From Armillaria gallica (taxonomy: Eukaryota > Basidiomycota > Agaricomycetes > Agaricales > Physalacriaceae): a DNA stretch of 64,000 nt. Below, piece by piece: positions 12,019 through 24,418 of this stretch. Position 1 is the first letter of the stretch. Every line of letters begins with the position of its first letter. The translations under genes and the position numbers were made by a program. Below the pieces are notes generated by a model that worked only from the letters and a program-made list of their open reading frames with translations, had not been told where the DNA came from and did no database searches. Location of the stretch: the NCBI GenBank assembly GCA_037576215.1, contig JBANDB010000009.1, positions 2,418,001 through 2,482,000 on the forward strand, in the 5' to 3' direction.

Positions 12019-12966
12019 TTACGCAGTAGATGAAATACGCGACACGTTTCTTTGAAATAGCACGCCATTCACAAAAATGCTAGAGATCGGACAGAGAGTG
12101 GCACGGAAGTCTTGACTGTTTGACAAATCGACAGCAATTTCATCCGTCACCGGGTCTGTTAGTAGGACCTTCACAGGCAAGAAGCTTGTGGGTAAGTAGC
12201 GCTGTGAATGTGAGCATCTATTAGTCAGTTCCTGCAGCCATACCACTCCGGAGTGGGATAGCTATATAGAGTCAACGTACGCGATCCCGCCCCGACTGTG
12301 GATATTCATACGGTCCCTGGAATTTCATTTTCTGAGTGGCGGTCTCCTTACAGACAATGGGCATTGGATATTGCGGTGTCATAGTATAACCTCGTGTATT
12401 CTTGTCGGTCTTCTGACGCAGTCTGGTAATCCGGCCCGCAATTAAAATCCTGAAATGCAGGGTATGGAACTAAGACCATGTGTTTGCTTAGCGTAGTAAA
12501 GTCCTCGTCGATTCTTTTTTGGCCGCCCTTCATCGTCGACGTATATACACTCGAATGTTCTCAAGCCAGTGAGGTCAGAACTGAGCAGAGCTTAATTAGT
12601 TAGAGCTTACCCTCTAGAAAGAGCCCGAGTCTCCAGGGTAGGAAGCATCTGATAATTTTACGGCATTTTCGGGATGGTGCCGACGGTTGTAATACCGTTT
12701 GCTGGATGGCGATTATAAGGCGGTTGCCCCACTCTAAATGCAACCGGACAAAGGAAAAAATCGAGGAAGTCTGAGCGGGCATTGAGAAGATTCTTGATGC
12801 GATCATCGAGGTGGTATATACTATACAGGTGACGTCCAGCAAGCGTCGAAACTGAGGCTAGTCTGAAGCTACATCTAGGTCTGGTAAAGTCTCGACTGTC
12901 CTCCACGAGGTGTCGAATATAACTGGAAGGCACTGCTAAAGATCCCGATGAGGATCTAGATGTCAC
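12019..12966 (-). CDS. Possible multi-exon hypothetical protein
   Basis: I do not recognise this. Three open stretches lie on the minus strand: 12657-12966 (starting MTSRSSSGS), 12348-12533 and 12019-12246. The last contains RYLPTSFLPVKVLLTDP and ends FQRNVSRISSTA. Intron-like boundaries lie between them, for example an acceptor before the CGC TAC of the last segment. I could not build one continuous frame across all pieces. The amino-acid composition is protein-like but no domain is visible. It could be a real fast-evolving gene, a decayed gene or chance. Confidence 0.3.
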
Positions 12967-13751
12967 TCGATCTCTTCGTTCCTCCGCAAAAAGAAACGAT
13001 CTTTATGGAGCAAGGCTAGAACATCGTCATTGTATATTTAGCTGTTGCAGGTGTGATCGGGGCTGCTCGTTCGAAAACGAAGGCATTGTACAGCCAGAAA
13101 CTGGTGGCGTACAGGGACAGGGCGTAGTAGCTTAACGGCCGTACCGCTACGCCAGTATAAATGCAGGGAAGTAACGTAAGGCGACTCATCGGAATATAAA
13201 CTCAGTACGGTTGACGAGATGTGTATGTACGGCCGTCGTTGAATACCGAGTAGTCAGTAACTTACGAAGAGGTACTTATAAGTTAATCTGCGAGCTTGTT
13301 ACTCTGGCTCGACGCCAAGCCGTTGCTGCTCCACAAAATTCGAATACGAAGACTGAAAACTATGACGCACACTTCGCGTGCTTCAACTCCTTTTTCGAAA
13401 GGAGGCGCGGGGCCCCGCAAGACGGAATATGTCTGCTGGTCTAGCCGAGGTCCTCCTGGCCAGGAAGAAGGGTGGGAGGCGAAGGGAACTCTTGTGAATT
13501 TTGGTAGATGGAATAAGCCTTGAACTGCCTGGAAGAGGGCAGCAAGTGAGTAAGGGACAGATTCCGATTGGTGACGCCGGACGGGGACATGCGGATCCCG
13601 ACCACGTGCCTGATGGCCTTTGAGGGTCACATTTAAATTCTTGTGCTGTTAGGAAAGCTGTACATCGGGTTCCATACAGACCATCACCACCGCTTCACCT
13701 CGCACTATAGCAACCCTTCTACCTTGCTCGTTTTCTGTTTTTCCTTCTACC
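12967..13751. other. Intergenic region and phosphatase promoter
   Basis: Overlapping frames on both strands at 13211-13630 have no domain and contradict each other, so none is called. A CACGTG E-box lies near 13602, about 150 bp before the phosphatase start. Confidence 0.45.
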
Positions 13752-14420
13752 ATGTCGCCGTTAACGTTCAGCTCTGGCTGTCATTCTTCTGACCAGGCTG
13801 ACCTCCAAATTGACCAGCGTCTCATTCATGCTCTCCCACCACCGGATCGTCCAAGCCCGCTCACAGCAGTTTGTCCACGACCAATACCCAATTCATACTG
13901 GGCTACTCCCTTGCTCTTAGCTTGCGAGTATCCTTGGACACCAAAGAACCCCTACAGGCCTAAGCTCGATTCGTTGCTCAAGGCTGGCGTGCGGACCTTC
14001 ATCGACCTCACAGAAAATGGCGAGTTGTCTCCGTATGCCAATGTCCTGTGTACCCGGGCGGATATATTGGGTATTGATACCGCGACCATCGAGTACCATC
14101 GTTTCCCCATTCGAGACCGGTCCCTTCCAGAGAGCGTGGACTACATGTACCGTGTGCTGGATGTCCTCAGAGATAACGAGGACCGTGGCCGAATCAGTGC
14201 AGTCCATTGTCGCGGCGGTATAGGAAGGACCGGTATGGTTATCGGGTGCTGGCTCGTTCAATGTGGACTTGCCAGGGATGGCGACGAAGCATTGCAGATT
14301 ATCGCCAGGGAATGGTGTACCGTCGAGAAATGCACGAGGTTTCCACACAGTCCGGAAACGGGGGCCCAGTTCGAATTTGTGAAGAACTTCAGGGCGGCGA
14401 CGGTTCACGCGACGGTATAG
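13752..14420 (+). CDS. Dual-specificity/tyrosine phosphatase-like protein
   Basis: A single exon of 222 residues. The cysteine phosphatase signature is present as HCRGGIGRTG, with the nucleophile at Cys153 and the phosphate-binding Arg at 159, so the protein is probably active. An upstream FIDLTENGEL segment and a region around PIRDRSLPE, which would hold the general-acid aspartate, fit compact protein-tyrosine/dual-specificity phosphatases. The C-terminus (TGAQFEFVKNF) is also typical of small prokaryote-like tyrosine phosphatases found in fungi. The substrate is unknown. Lack of introns is unusual in this window but occurs in other compact genes here (DPM3, F-box). The next gene, YPT6, starts 354 bp downstream on the same strand. 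Confidence 0.85.
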   Translation: MSPLTFSSGCHSSDQADLQIDQRLIHALPPPDRPSPLTAVCPRPIPNSYWATPLLLACEYPWTPKNPYRPKLDSLLKAGVRTFIDLTENGELSPYANVLCTRADILGIDTATIEYHRFPIRDRSLPESVDYMYRVLDVLRDNEDRGRISAVHCRGGIGRTGMVIGCWLVQCGLARDGDEALQIIAREWCTVEKCTRFPHSPETGAQFEFVKNFRAATVHATV

Positions 14421-14774
14421 AGAGCTAACCGCGCCTGGCTTTATTTCCTTGGGTTTTCAGGGTGTTGGGTATCATCTACTTGGGTATGTTTTTTGCTTTC
14501 TCTCTATTGACAATGGCTTATTCTATTTACAGGGGATCCAGCTTCTTATCTTTCTGTATTCATCACACTGTATATATACACATCGTCTCTAATTCTCCTA
14601 TTATATATTGCGCTGAGCGTAGAGGTAGACACAGTAGACAAATATTATGGACTTTAATTTTCCAGAGATTTCCAGTGGGATCGTGACCGTTACCATCATG
14701 ACGTAAACGATGGCATGTCAGCGATAAATACCCTTGACAATTGTCCGCCACTCGCGCCGACGTCGACGCCTGCA
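14421..14774. other. Spacer between phosphatase and YPT6
   Basis: Likely the phosphatase 3' end and the YPT6 promoter. An ATG at 14715, in frame with YPT6, offers a possible 20-residue longer start. Confidence 0.4.
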
Positions 14775-15674
<900 letters not shown>

Positions 15675-16095
15675 ACGATCCATCTTTACATGTCTGTATC
15701 CTTCTCGATAATTTTACCTCATTTTCAGAACCAATGTAATATGTCGCGTTGCTTTCCTCCGCTACCTTCAATATATCGCTGAAAGCAGGAAGTTTTGACC
15801 TAACCGTGGTCCTAGGGATGGTGGCATACGATCGGTCCAGTATTTTCTGTCTGGCAGGGTCATCAAGTTTGTCATGACGACTTTTCAAGCAATGTAACGG
15901 CGAGATTTCCGTTTCCCTTTTTTAATAATGCCTTTGCACTCCTTGCAGATCCGGAGTTGCGGTGCAACATAAATGTCTTGTTTCGCCTCCACTCGCCGAT
16001 TCTTCTCTGGTGAGTTTGACATCTAAAACAGAGTCTGAGCAGAATCCGGTTAAGAATTCATTCTTGCACTTGCCGATAACTCCCTCCTCCGTTTC
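15675..16095. other. Intergenic region
   Basis: Spacer of 420 bp between YPT6 and the next gene on the same strand. The antisense frame at 15622-15888 has no domain and is not called. Confidence 0.45.
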
Positions 16096-18248
16096 ATGTC
16101 TCTGCCTTACTTCCCGTTTGCCCCTCTTATTACGCGCAGCTCATCAGCACAGGGCGTCGAAAAACTCCATCACCTCTACAAAACCGTCTTCCAGCAGGAT
16201 GTTCCAATAGCTGACAAGAGCAATCACCTTCGGGTGTTCCTAGCTATCTACGACAATATCGGCTGCAAAAAGGAACCGCTGAACGATTTGAGGGAGACTC
16301 TTCCATCCTTATCACGTGTAAAATGGGAAGACGTTGCTTCTATTGGTGGTCTAGACCCAGCCAAAAGTCGCGAACAACTTGAACACATTCCAGTTCGCTT
16401 TGAAGCTACCTTAACGATAGACCTTATTCTGGGTTTGCAGCGGGAACTTCGTCGGGCCCTTAAAACATATAAACTGCCTTCAAGACATACCGAAGAGGCA
16501 CAACATGTACACCTCACTTCCTATGTATGTTCATCTCAGGTGGTCATTTCTTCGGGCTCACTGCTTTTGTTATACAGATGATAAGGGGAATCCTGACGCT
16601 ATTTGGGTCCCTCATATCCAACTCCGCAGAAGAAATTCTTCCTCCTAGCGATACTACTCCGTCTGAAGGTGTCGTTGAAGTGCAACTGCGTCTTTACAAT
16701 GGCATGACACTTTTAATTATTGAGTATAAGCTCAGAGTACTCCCACAAAGCCAGCAACAGACACTAGCCCAGCTTTTCGCGAAACTGCTCTGTGAGTATA
16801 TCATTACTTCTTAAATGCGAGACGTCGTTTAAAACATTGTTCCTCGACAGCTGTCGCGGCCTTGAACAAGCGGCTGGGGTATTATTCTAACGTGCATGGT
16901 GTGGTCACAGACCTCAAAGAAACAGTTTTCTACACTTATAACCGTGCGTCGTCTGCTCAAACTTGGTATGAATTCTCCAATAAGCATCACCCTTTCAGCT
17001 CGAAGCGGCAAGTTCTCCATGCGAGGACTGGTCCATATTGGTGGGTGTAACAGATGTCCACGAGGCCAGCCGGTGTCTGAAGAAGTTGCTTTCAGCAGAT
17101 GATGGCGCTGGGTGAGTGCGTTTATTGACATTCTGGACGCCTCTGACATAATCGTCTGCTTTTGCATAGTGACGCGTTTCATGCTGAATCTACTACTGGA
17201 AGGGTATTCTGATTACATGGAGGAGGCTTTGGCGACGTGCCAGCTCCCTGCAAGCGTTGTTCCAGTAAGCACTTCATCAAATTGCCATTACCGCTATAGT
17301 TACTCTGTCTATTACAGTCATACATCGAAACCCTACGGCTGGCAGAATGGGTGCTCACGCATACGAAGCACGTATGAGGAGTAGCGTTTCATTGCCCGAT
17401 GGCGAAACCGTCGTGGTGTTGACGCCTCAGCAACGGCTGATTGTTGTCATGCACACCTATCTCTCCCACCTCGGTTTCAAGTGCCAGTCAGGGACCAGGC
17501 TCACGCTACAAGACAGTAATGGTGTGAACGGGACGCTACTGTATACCCTAGAAGGTATTGATAGTGACACGATGCAGTTTGCCTTAGAGGCGTCATACAA
17601 ACCATTACCTGCTTCGAATGCATTCGACTGCTATATACAGATGTATTGTGTCCAAAGAGGTGAACTCCCATTCTCAGATTGTGACCGCATAGTCAGTTTT
17701 TCTCATCTTCTTGCTTCACCCTACCCGTCTCTGACTGCCTTTTTAATCTTAGAGTTGTTGGCATTTCCTATTTTCTCAATACTTTGATGTCTTGCCACAT
17801 CTCAACAACAGGCGACAAGACGTTGGACATGCCGGATTTTTGTCTAGCGTCCGGGGTGGAGTGGGGGAAACGTACAGGGAATTTACGAATGATTTGATTA
17901 GACATTTGCTCTGTCCTCTTTGGGATTCTGTCAAGGTAAGTGATAGTCTGCACTCGCTCTTTGCTATTTGACTTGGATTGTATCCAGGCTACCTTCCGAA
18001 TCGCAATATCAACGGAGAGCGCAGAGAGGGTAGAAAGGGTCACATTGTCCATCTGGCTGTTCAACGAAGCTGTGGAGAAACTTGAACGAGACTCTGACTT
18101 TGAGCGAACAGAAGGACTTGAATTATTAGAGCAGAGGTCAGTAGACAAGCCAATTTTCTTCTCGTTTTTGCTACTCAAAGAGCCTTTCCCTGCAGCGTTC
18201 AAGCCTATCCTCGAGATGCTCTTCCTCGAGCCGTTATCGACGAAATGA
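16096..18248 (+). CDS. Uncharacterised 547-residue protein, possibly nuclease-like
   Basis: Ten exons give a continuous frame: 16096-16524, 16578-16791, 16851-16924, 16999-17111, 17170-17203, 17244-17264, 17318-17371, 17431-17691, 17753-17935, 17988-18248. I do not recognise the protein firmly. Its middle (VVEVQLRLYNGMTLLIIEYK, then LAQLFAKLL, then HGVVTDLKETVFYTYN) recalls a fungal family whose E-x-K motif suggests a PD-(D/E)XK nuclease fold; this is a memory-based guess. That resemblance conflicts with the intron at 16925-16998, which has a poor GTTTTC donor and removes VFYTYN. The alternative keeps VFYTYNPRSGKFSMRG by splicing 16935 to 16999, but then needs one G fewer in the run at 17043-17045. 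The rest is helical and polar, without a signal peptide. The 40-nt intron at 17204-17243 is also doubtful. Confidence 0.6.
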
Positions 18249-18796
18249 ATCAGAACGTCCTTTGGTACCACAAGAATGCCTTTTCAATAGTCAGCAAATG
18301 GACGATGGCGACAATATATACGACCGAATAGAATTGTTAATGGTCTTGGTGAATCTGTGAATATTTACAGCCAGGCAAACGTAGATGATCATTTACATCG
18401 CACGATGACGGGGAAAGATTTATATATGCCCAAGAGTCGGCAACCCTACGCGTGTATTGACGTGTCTGGATGTGGGATTCTGTGATACTTACTCGGGCAC
18501 TGGCAGTAGTCCTAGGTAAGTACTAAGGGTTTCGGGCTTTTCGGCTGCCCGTATACTCCGGCGTCGCGTCGGATTCCTGATCTTCTGGCATGAACATGTG
18601 TTTGAATGCTCGGTAGTAACACTGACAGAATGCGCAGCGTGCACCATTCAATCCATGCATAGTGACCTTGTATAAGACTGGACTGACTTTTTTGGGACTT
18701 CTCGGCAAAACATGAATTCAAACTCAGCTGTGCAGGTTCTATTATGATCTTGCATCTCGATCTATTCTGATGCGACCACTCTTGTAAAGCGCCACA
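18249..18796. other. Intergenic region
   Basis: Spacer upstream of PEX19. A 61-codon antisense frame at 18523-18708 contains a CAFCQC motif but has no other support and is not called. Confidence 0.45.
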
Positions 18797-20002
18797 ATGT
18801 CAGAGCCAAAAAGAGCAACCGTCCAGGACACTGAGGACGATTTCGACGAGTTTGACGGTACGAAATCTATCATATTATCCCAGTCAATTTCACTAAATCA
18901 GGTTCTGTAGATGTACTATCCCAATTCAACACAGCGCCGTCCGTCTCACCACTAACGTCGCCTCCACCTCCACCGCCTACAGCAACGACATCATTCGCCG
19001 GGCGGCCACGTACGAACACGCTCGTCGATCTCCCACCAAAGTCCATACCAGGGTCAACAAAGGCGGCGCTCAGCTCCATGGCGGAAGACGTTGACGAGGA
19101 CGAGCTCACGGCGGAATTCACCCGCGAGCTCGCAAAGGGGATGGAGAACCTAATGAAGGAGCTCCAAACGGAAGCAGGCATTTCCGAATCCCAGGGTGAC
19201 TCCGAAGAAGAACAGACCCGGTTATTGAAGGCTGCATGGGAAGCTATGCTGGTCGAAGGCATGAACGGCGAGGGAGGCGAGGATGTCCAGCAGATGATGG
19301 GCTCGGACTATAAACCCAAGGACGCAGGAGGTGGTGCCGACTTTCAGTCCAAGATCAAACAGACGATGAACAAGCTGAAGCAGAGCGAGTCGGATTTGAA
19401 GGTTTGTCATCGATGGTCGTGTTTATTGTCAGCTAATTATTCTAGGCTGAGGATTCCACCTCGACTTCAGATCCGGACATGGCTAGCTTGGAGGCTTTAT
19501 TGAAGGATCTAGGAATGGGAGAGAATGGCGGGCTCGACGCGAGTGAGGAGTCCATGGATGGATTCTTTGAAAAGATGATGGGCCAGCTGATGAGCAAGGA
19601 GGTGCTCTACGAGCCTTTGAAGGAGCTGAGCGATAAAGTAATTATTCATTCTATTATTATTCATGTCCCTGACTTGCGCCTACCCAGTTCCCTGGTTTCC
19701 TTGCAAATCCCCCTGCAGATCTAACACCCGAAGACAAGCAGCGATACCAAACCCAGATGACTTGTGTGCAAAAAATCGTAGCAGTGTTCGAGGCTCCTGG
19801 GTATGACGATACGAATGCAGCTGATACACAGAAGGTCGTGGATCTCATGAGCGAGGTAGACTCTTTTTGCGTCTTTATTGCCTTCCCGCTGATAGTTTCT
19901 TAGATGCAATCGTATGGCGCCCCGCCCGAGAGCATCATGGGCCCGCTTCCTCTAGGACTTGATGGTTTACCGCAAATGGGAGAAGGATGTGTGGTGATGT
20001 AA
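18797..20002 (+). CDS. PEX19: Peroxisomal membrane protein import receptor PEX19
   Basis: Cytosolic chaperone and receptor that delivers peroxisomal membrane proteins to PEX3. Five exons: 18797-18857, 18911-19401, 19446-19637, 19688-19855, 19904-20002, giving 336 residues. The acidic N-terminus (EDDFDEFDDVLSQF) carries the PEX3-binding type of helix. The core contains FTRELAKGMENLMKEL and MDGFFEKMMGQLMSKEVLYEPLKEL, with SDKFPGFL following, all diagnostic of the family. The C-terminus is Cys-Val-Val-Met, a farnesylation CaaX box, as in known PEX19 proteins. Length and motif order are normal and no frame problem is seen. A proline-rich stretch after residue 30 is a low-complexity linker. Confidence 0.95.
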
Positions 20003-20847
20003 ACAAACAAATGTATTATGTATGTATCGTGTATCTTTGTGTGCATCAGTGGATAAACTAAGGATTTGAATTTGTACACGGAGGAGGGATGTAACATCCT
20101 TTTCATTAGAGGTATCTACCATTGCGAAAATCGACGAAGGCTTCGCTGCCTTGCTAATTTTTGATGCTTGATACCCAGCTTCTTTGTTGTGCGAATGACA
20201 TTAGTGATTCTGTAACCGCAAACCAGTCAATACAGGACACCCGTTGAGTCTTTTTTTATAGCTGTCTTTCCGTCAGACTGACTCCTTACTAGTGCATGTA
20301 TCGACTACAGAAGCAGACACTTCTCCTCCGTCATCCAACGTCTGTCTGTTTTTGACACTCGTATCCTCCCTCAATCACAATGGCCTCTGGCTTTCGGACG
20401 TGTGTGCTTGCCTTGAAGGCGTTGTAATCAATCGCCATTCGTTGTGGTGTCGGACTCGTGGCGTCAGTCGAACGTAAGATTTGCAAGGACCGATCTCGCT
20501 CTACCACTGACCAGATGCTAGTCCCCACCCTCATCAGGCCTGTATCGCCTGTCTGTCTACGAGAGACTAATGCTAGCTATATCGGAAGCCATCTCTTTGA
20601 ATATGGACCGTGGGAGTACCCACATTTTGCGAGCGCAGACAACTATCATGCAGTAACTGAACCATGTTACGCTGGTGCAGGCGGTAATCCCAAAGCTACC
20701 TTAGTGGGGAGGCTTTAGTGCCGCAAGGAAAACATTTCATAGATGCTACTACCGTTCCGGTGTAATGTTGTCTGATTGACCAGTAGTCAATTGCTCAACC
20801 TCAACGGTACATTTGACTGCCACGTTACAAGTTACAAGGACTGGGGA
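20003..20847. other. Intergenic region between convergent genes
   Basis: PEX19 (+) and the Crinkler-like gene (-) converge. The 86-codon plus frame at 20458-20718 has no domain. Nothing else is seen. Confidence 0.45.
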
Positions 20848-22824
20848 CTAAATATTCCTATTAGTAGGAGAGGCACCCTCAAAGTCCAAGTATGCCGCGT
20901 AGGCCGTGAACACATCCTTCTCCTCAACAAACCAGGCATACTGGTACAACCAGCTCTCCACATTGCCAGAATCCACAATGTCTGGGTTGGCTATGACCGG
21001 ATCATTCTTTTGCCTCTTGGAACATCCTTCCTCAGATATTGGGGTCAAAGTCTGAGCTTTGGTCTCCTGCTGTGATGCAAAAGCCTCGCTTTGAAGTGAG
21101 AATGATCCCTTCAATGTTGATGGAACCACAAAAATGACCTTCCATTTGTTGTCCTTTCCTAGACGGAATTTCTCCAGGGGCGCGCCTATCTTCAACCGTT
21201 GAGCGCGCTGAAGACCCAAAAGCTTCATCCGATGGGTTGCTCCCATAGCCGCTTGGAAACATAGGAAGTCTGAGTCAACACTGGCAACGGAATCGAACGT
21301 GGCGAGATCAGGGAAGTCGGGATAGGCATAACACGACTGCGACACACTTCCATCAGAATCAACGGCCTTCGAAAGAGTAGAACTTGAACGAAAAGCGGCA
21401 TCTGTGCTGCAGGTTGCGTGAATATGAAACAGCTTGGGGAGATGAAGAGTATAGGGAGAATGGCTTGGATGAAGGGGCGTGAGCTCGAAATCGCCTTGCA
21501 CTTGCCTGAGATATCGGTGGAGTGCGTGTTCCCTTGTCATCCCAATAAATGCTGCAGCTTCTGGGAGAGGCCGTAACTCGCTGTAAATGTCGTACACCGA
21601 CTGGTTCAATCTCTTCGCTTTATCGTGGAGAAGTATGTCCAGTGCTAGAAGGGAGACCGGGCGTACGACAGCGCAATCCAAGAGGCGCTGCTCATCTTTT
21701 GGAATAACTTCAAATACAGTGTCGTCCACTGATGACCCATTGCGACAGGACAAGAGAGCAGTCGAGATATCGGGGACCTGCCAAACGGCTAATTTAAGCC
21801 GGTTCAAGGCGTCTGTAGCTCTCCTGGGTCCAGTCGCTACGGCAAAACAAACGCGAGGCGAGTAACCAAAGCGACGAATCGAATTTGCAAGGCGACTGGG
21901 AGTGACATCAAATTGATAGAGGAAGGAGCTATTAGAGATGGTAAGAGAAGCGACCACCAACGTGCACCGATGCCTTACCCTGCAAACCGGAGCTCTTTCA
22001 TGCTCCAACCTTTCATCACGAGCTTCTGGGTCGATGGTTCTTGCTTGATCCATTTCCTATGCTGACCGTCCCCAGGCGAAGACACCATGATGACACGGTA
22101 CCGTTTTGACCGAAAGTCCTGTCTGTATTGGTTTTTTGCGCAATCCCCATCAATGAGGACAACCAGGGGATCATGTTTCCCATTCTCCTTGGCCGCCTTC
22201 ACAAATGGAACGTGCTTCGTCTCTGATACGCCGCCATCTCGAATGTACCACATTATGTCCTCTGACATGAAGATGAACGGGCGTCTCTGAAATACGAAAG
22301 TCACAAGTAAGAAATATAGAAAATAGGTTTTCCCTAAAGAAAGCTATGAGTAGTGTCCTGACCATTCCTTCACGCTACCAACCTATGCCAGATTGTCCTG
22401 TTACGAAGGTGTTCTCGAGGCCCTCCATGACCAATTTTGTGAAGATTTTGTACTCTTGTCGAATCAAGACGACCGGTACAGAGAATGGATCTCTAACAAT
22501 AGAGGCGGATGTGTCTCGCATGTCTAGAATGGTGAACGAATCGGTGTCTTCGTTCTCGTCCCCGTCCTCGTCCTCCGGATATTTCTTTAGCGATGAAAGA
22601 CACTCGAGTTTCAGTTCTTCAGACCTCAGGCCCTGGCGGATTGGATCGTATTCGTCCTTGTGGCGATTTACGAATTTCTTAGATAACCGGGTTTCGAGAG
22701 TGTCGTAGTCGTCTTCAGTCACTCGGACTTGGTAGATAATAGGAGGTGATTGCGTTTGCCTTCCCCAATACTCACGCACAATCCCTGTCAGCCAACGCTG
22801 AAGAGGAGATTTCCCAGTTACCAT
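20848..22824 (-). CDS. Crinkler/RHS-like P-loop NTPase
   Basis: Exons in transcript order: 22383-22824, 21979-22333, 20848-21928, giving 625 residues in one frame. A Walker A motif, GQSGIGKT (residues 143-150), is assembled across intron 1. It is preceded by VVLIRQEYKIFTKL, the arrangement of agaricomycete Crinkler- or RHS-like P-loop proteins. LVVLIDGD about 65 residues later is a plausible Walker B. The long C-terminal region (about 400 residues) is variable and has no named domain. Members of this family are highly duplicated in agaricomycetes and have been linked to a chromatin- or DNA-associated Crinkler-RHS group. The function of this copy is unknown. It is not near any copy of itself in the window. 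Confidence 0.75.
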
Positions 22825-23394
22825 CGTGTCGAGGTGTAAAGACGAGGGTCGAGTTCAAGATAGGCTCGTATAATTACGTAGCTATCCTGCCAAACAGCAT
22901 ACATAGGCGGAGGTCTCAAAAAACGGAAAGTACATCGCGGCGCGTCTCATTTATTTTGAAATAAGCCCTCATGGTCGATCAGTGCCAGGAACAGCATACC
23001 ACATAGCCATCACATAGATGCCTTAGGTACTAGGAAAGATGATTCTTGGCGAAATTTCGGTAATCTCATAGAATACTTCAACGCGTACAGAAGTGCTGTT
23101 CCGTGACAAACAGTAACACTAATTCCTTGAATCGAAGCTGTTTCGTTTCGCGCTGATCCTTCCATACCTGAGAAGCTGGTCAGAAGGAAATTCGGCGTCT
23201 TTTTCAGGAAGTGAAGATGCTCAACTATAAGGTATGTTGGGAGAAGGTTACGTACAGTATCGTATAGAAATACCACAGGACGCAGACAGGCACGATTACA
23301 AGAAATATTTGGATATGAGATTCAGTAAAGTACATTAGATGACCAATTATATCACAGCAAGTACGGAAAGCAATCGATAAAAAATCAAAGTAAG
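22825..23394. other. Intergenic region
   Basis: Holds the promoter of the Crinkler-like gene and the 3' end of histone H2A, both on the minus strand. No supported gene. Confidence 0.45.
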
Positions 23395-24041
23395 TCAAAC
23401 TTCAAGTTCCTGCGACTTGGGTACCTTCGGCTTCTTCGTCTGAGGAAGAAGCTGTGGAAGGATACACGGTACGACTCCCCCTTCGGCGATGACAACATTG
23501 CCGAGGAGTCGTTGCAATCTAAAATCGATGGGAAGGTCAACAAATCTAGAATAAAAAAATAAAGGCCAAGTGCGTACTCGTCGTCATTTCGGATGGCGAG
23601 TTGAAGGTGTCGAGGGAGAATACGACGCTTCTTGTTATCCTTGGCTGCATTGCCGGCGAGTTCAACGATTTCCGCCACGAGATACTCAATGACAGCGGCA
23701 AGATATACTGTAGAAGGACATATTTGAGTAAGGATATGGCAGAAGAGAGAAACTCACCAGGAGCGCCAGTAGCGATCCTCTTCCCAGCATTGTTGGACCG
23801 CAATTTGCGGTGGAATCTCGTAACTGGAAATTGGAGTCCAGCTCGGGAAGATCGCAACAACCTCTTGCCCACCGGAGGAATCAGAATTTTTCCGGTTTTT
23901 CCTCTTGACTTTCCACTGGTGAAAGACAAGGTCAACAATTGCTGAAGCTGTTCACGAGAAGAGGGTACCTGTTGCCTTCATTCAACTAAAAGGCGACGGA
24001 TTAGGACAGGGAACGCGTAGAATGCAAGCTGTGCTTACCAT
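23395..24041 (-). CDS. Divergent histone H2A with an ATG-only first exon
   Basis: Core histone of the nucleosome. Exons in transcript order: 24039-24041 (ATG only), 23969-23985, 23758-23915, 23578-23707, 23395-23518, giving 143 residues. The fold signature is clear: SRAGLQFPV, then [21 protein letters not shown] and [16 protein letters not shown], with a [10 protein letters not shown] loop. It differs from a standard H2A: VTRFHRKL replaces the usual VGRIHRLL, the N-terminal tail is unusual ([16 protein letters not shown]), and the end reads KSQELEV. The SQE part (Ser138) resembles the DNA-damage phosphorylation motif, but it sits two residues before its usual C-terminal place. It is more like canonical H2A/H2A.X than H2A.Z. 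I infer either a variant H2A or a divergent lineage. Confidence 0.88.
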
Positions 24042-24418
24042 TTCTTGGAATATTTTTAAATGTGTAGTTTTAAAGCGCCGGAGATGAGAGTTATAAGGCA
24101 AGAGGGAGTATGCGGACTTGGTCATTTAAATAGCCTTCCATCCACACGTGATCAACGCGTCGAGTGACATCAGTGTGACGGTCACATCGATCGCATTATT
24201 TTGATTCTGAACGGGTTACGGAAGAACGCACGGACGACACGAGGCGGTTGGAGTGCAGAGCTGTACTTTCGTGGATTCGCTGCCCTGATCCGGAGGTACA
24301 TTCAAACATCACAGGACTGTTTATATAAGTACCACGCATCCGGGTGGGGTTTTCATACCGTTGTGAACATTTGCTGTACTGTTTCCTCTTTCGACAACGA
24401 CGACGAGAACATTCTACT
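24042..24418. promoter_or_regulatory. Shared divergent promoter of H2A and M50-like protease
   Basis: The two start codons are 377 bp apart and point away from each other. A TATATAAG box at 24322-24329 lies about 90 bp before the protease start. Confidence 0.5.

Noticed and set aside
13211..13630. Overlapping frames on both strands upstream of the phosphatase
   Set aside because: They contradict each other, have no family match and sit in a promoter region.
17768..18271. 167-codon minus-strand frame opposite the unassigned gene
   Set aside because: The plus strand has intron signals, phase-consistent exons and better coding character here.
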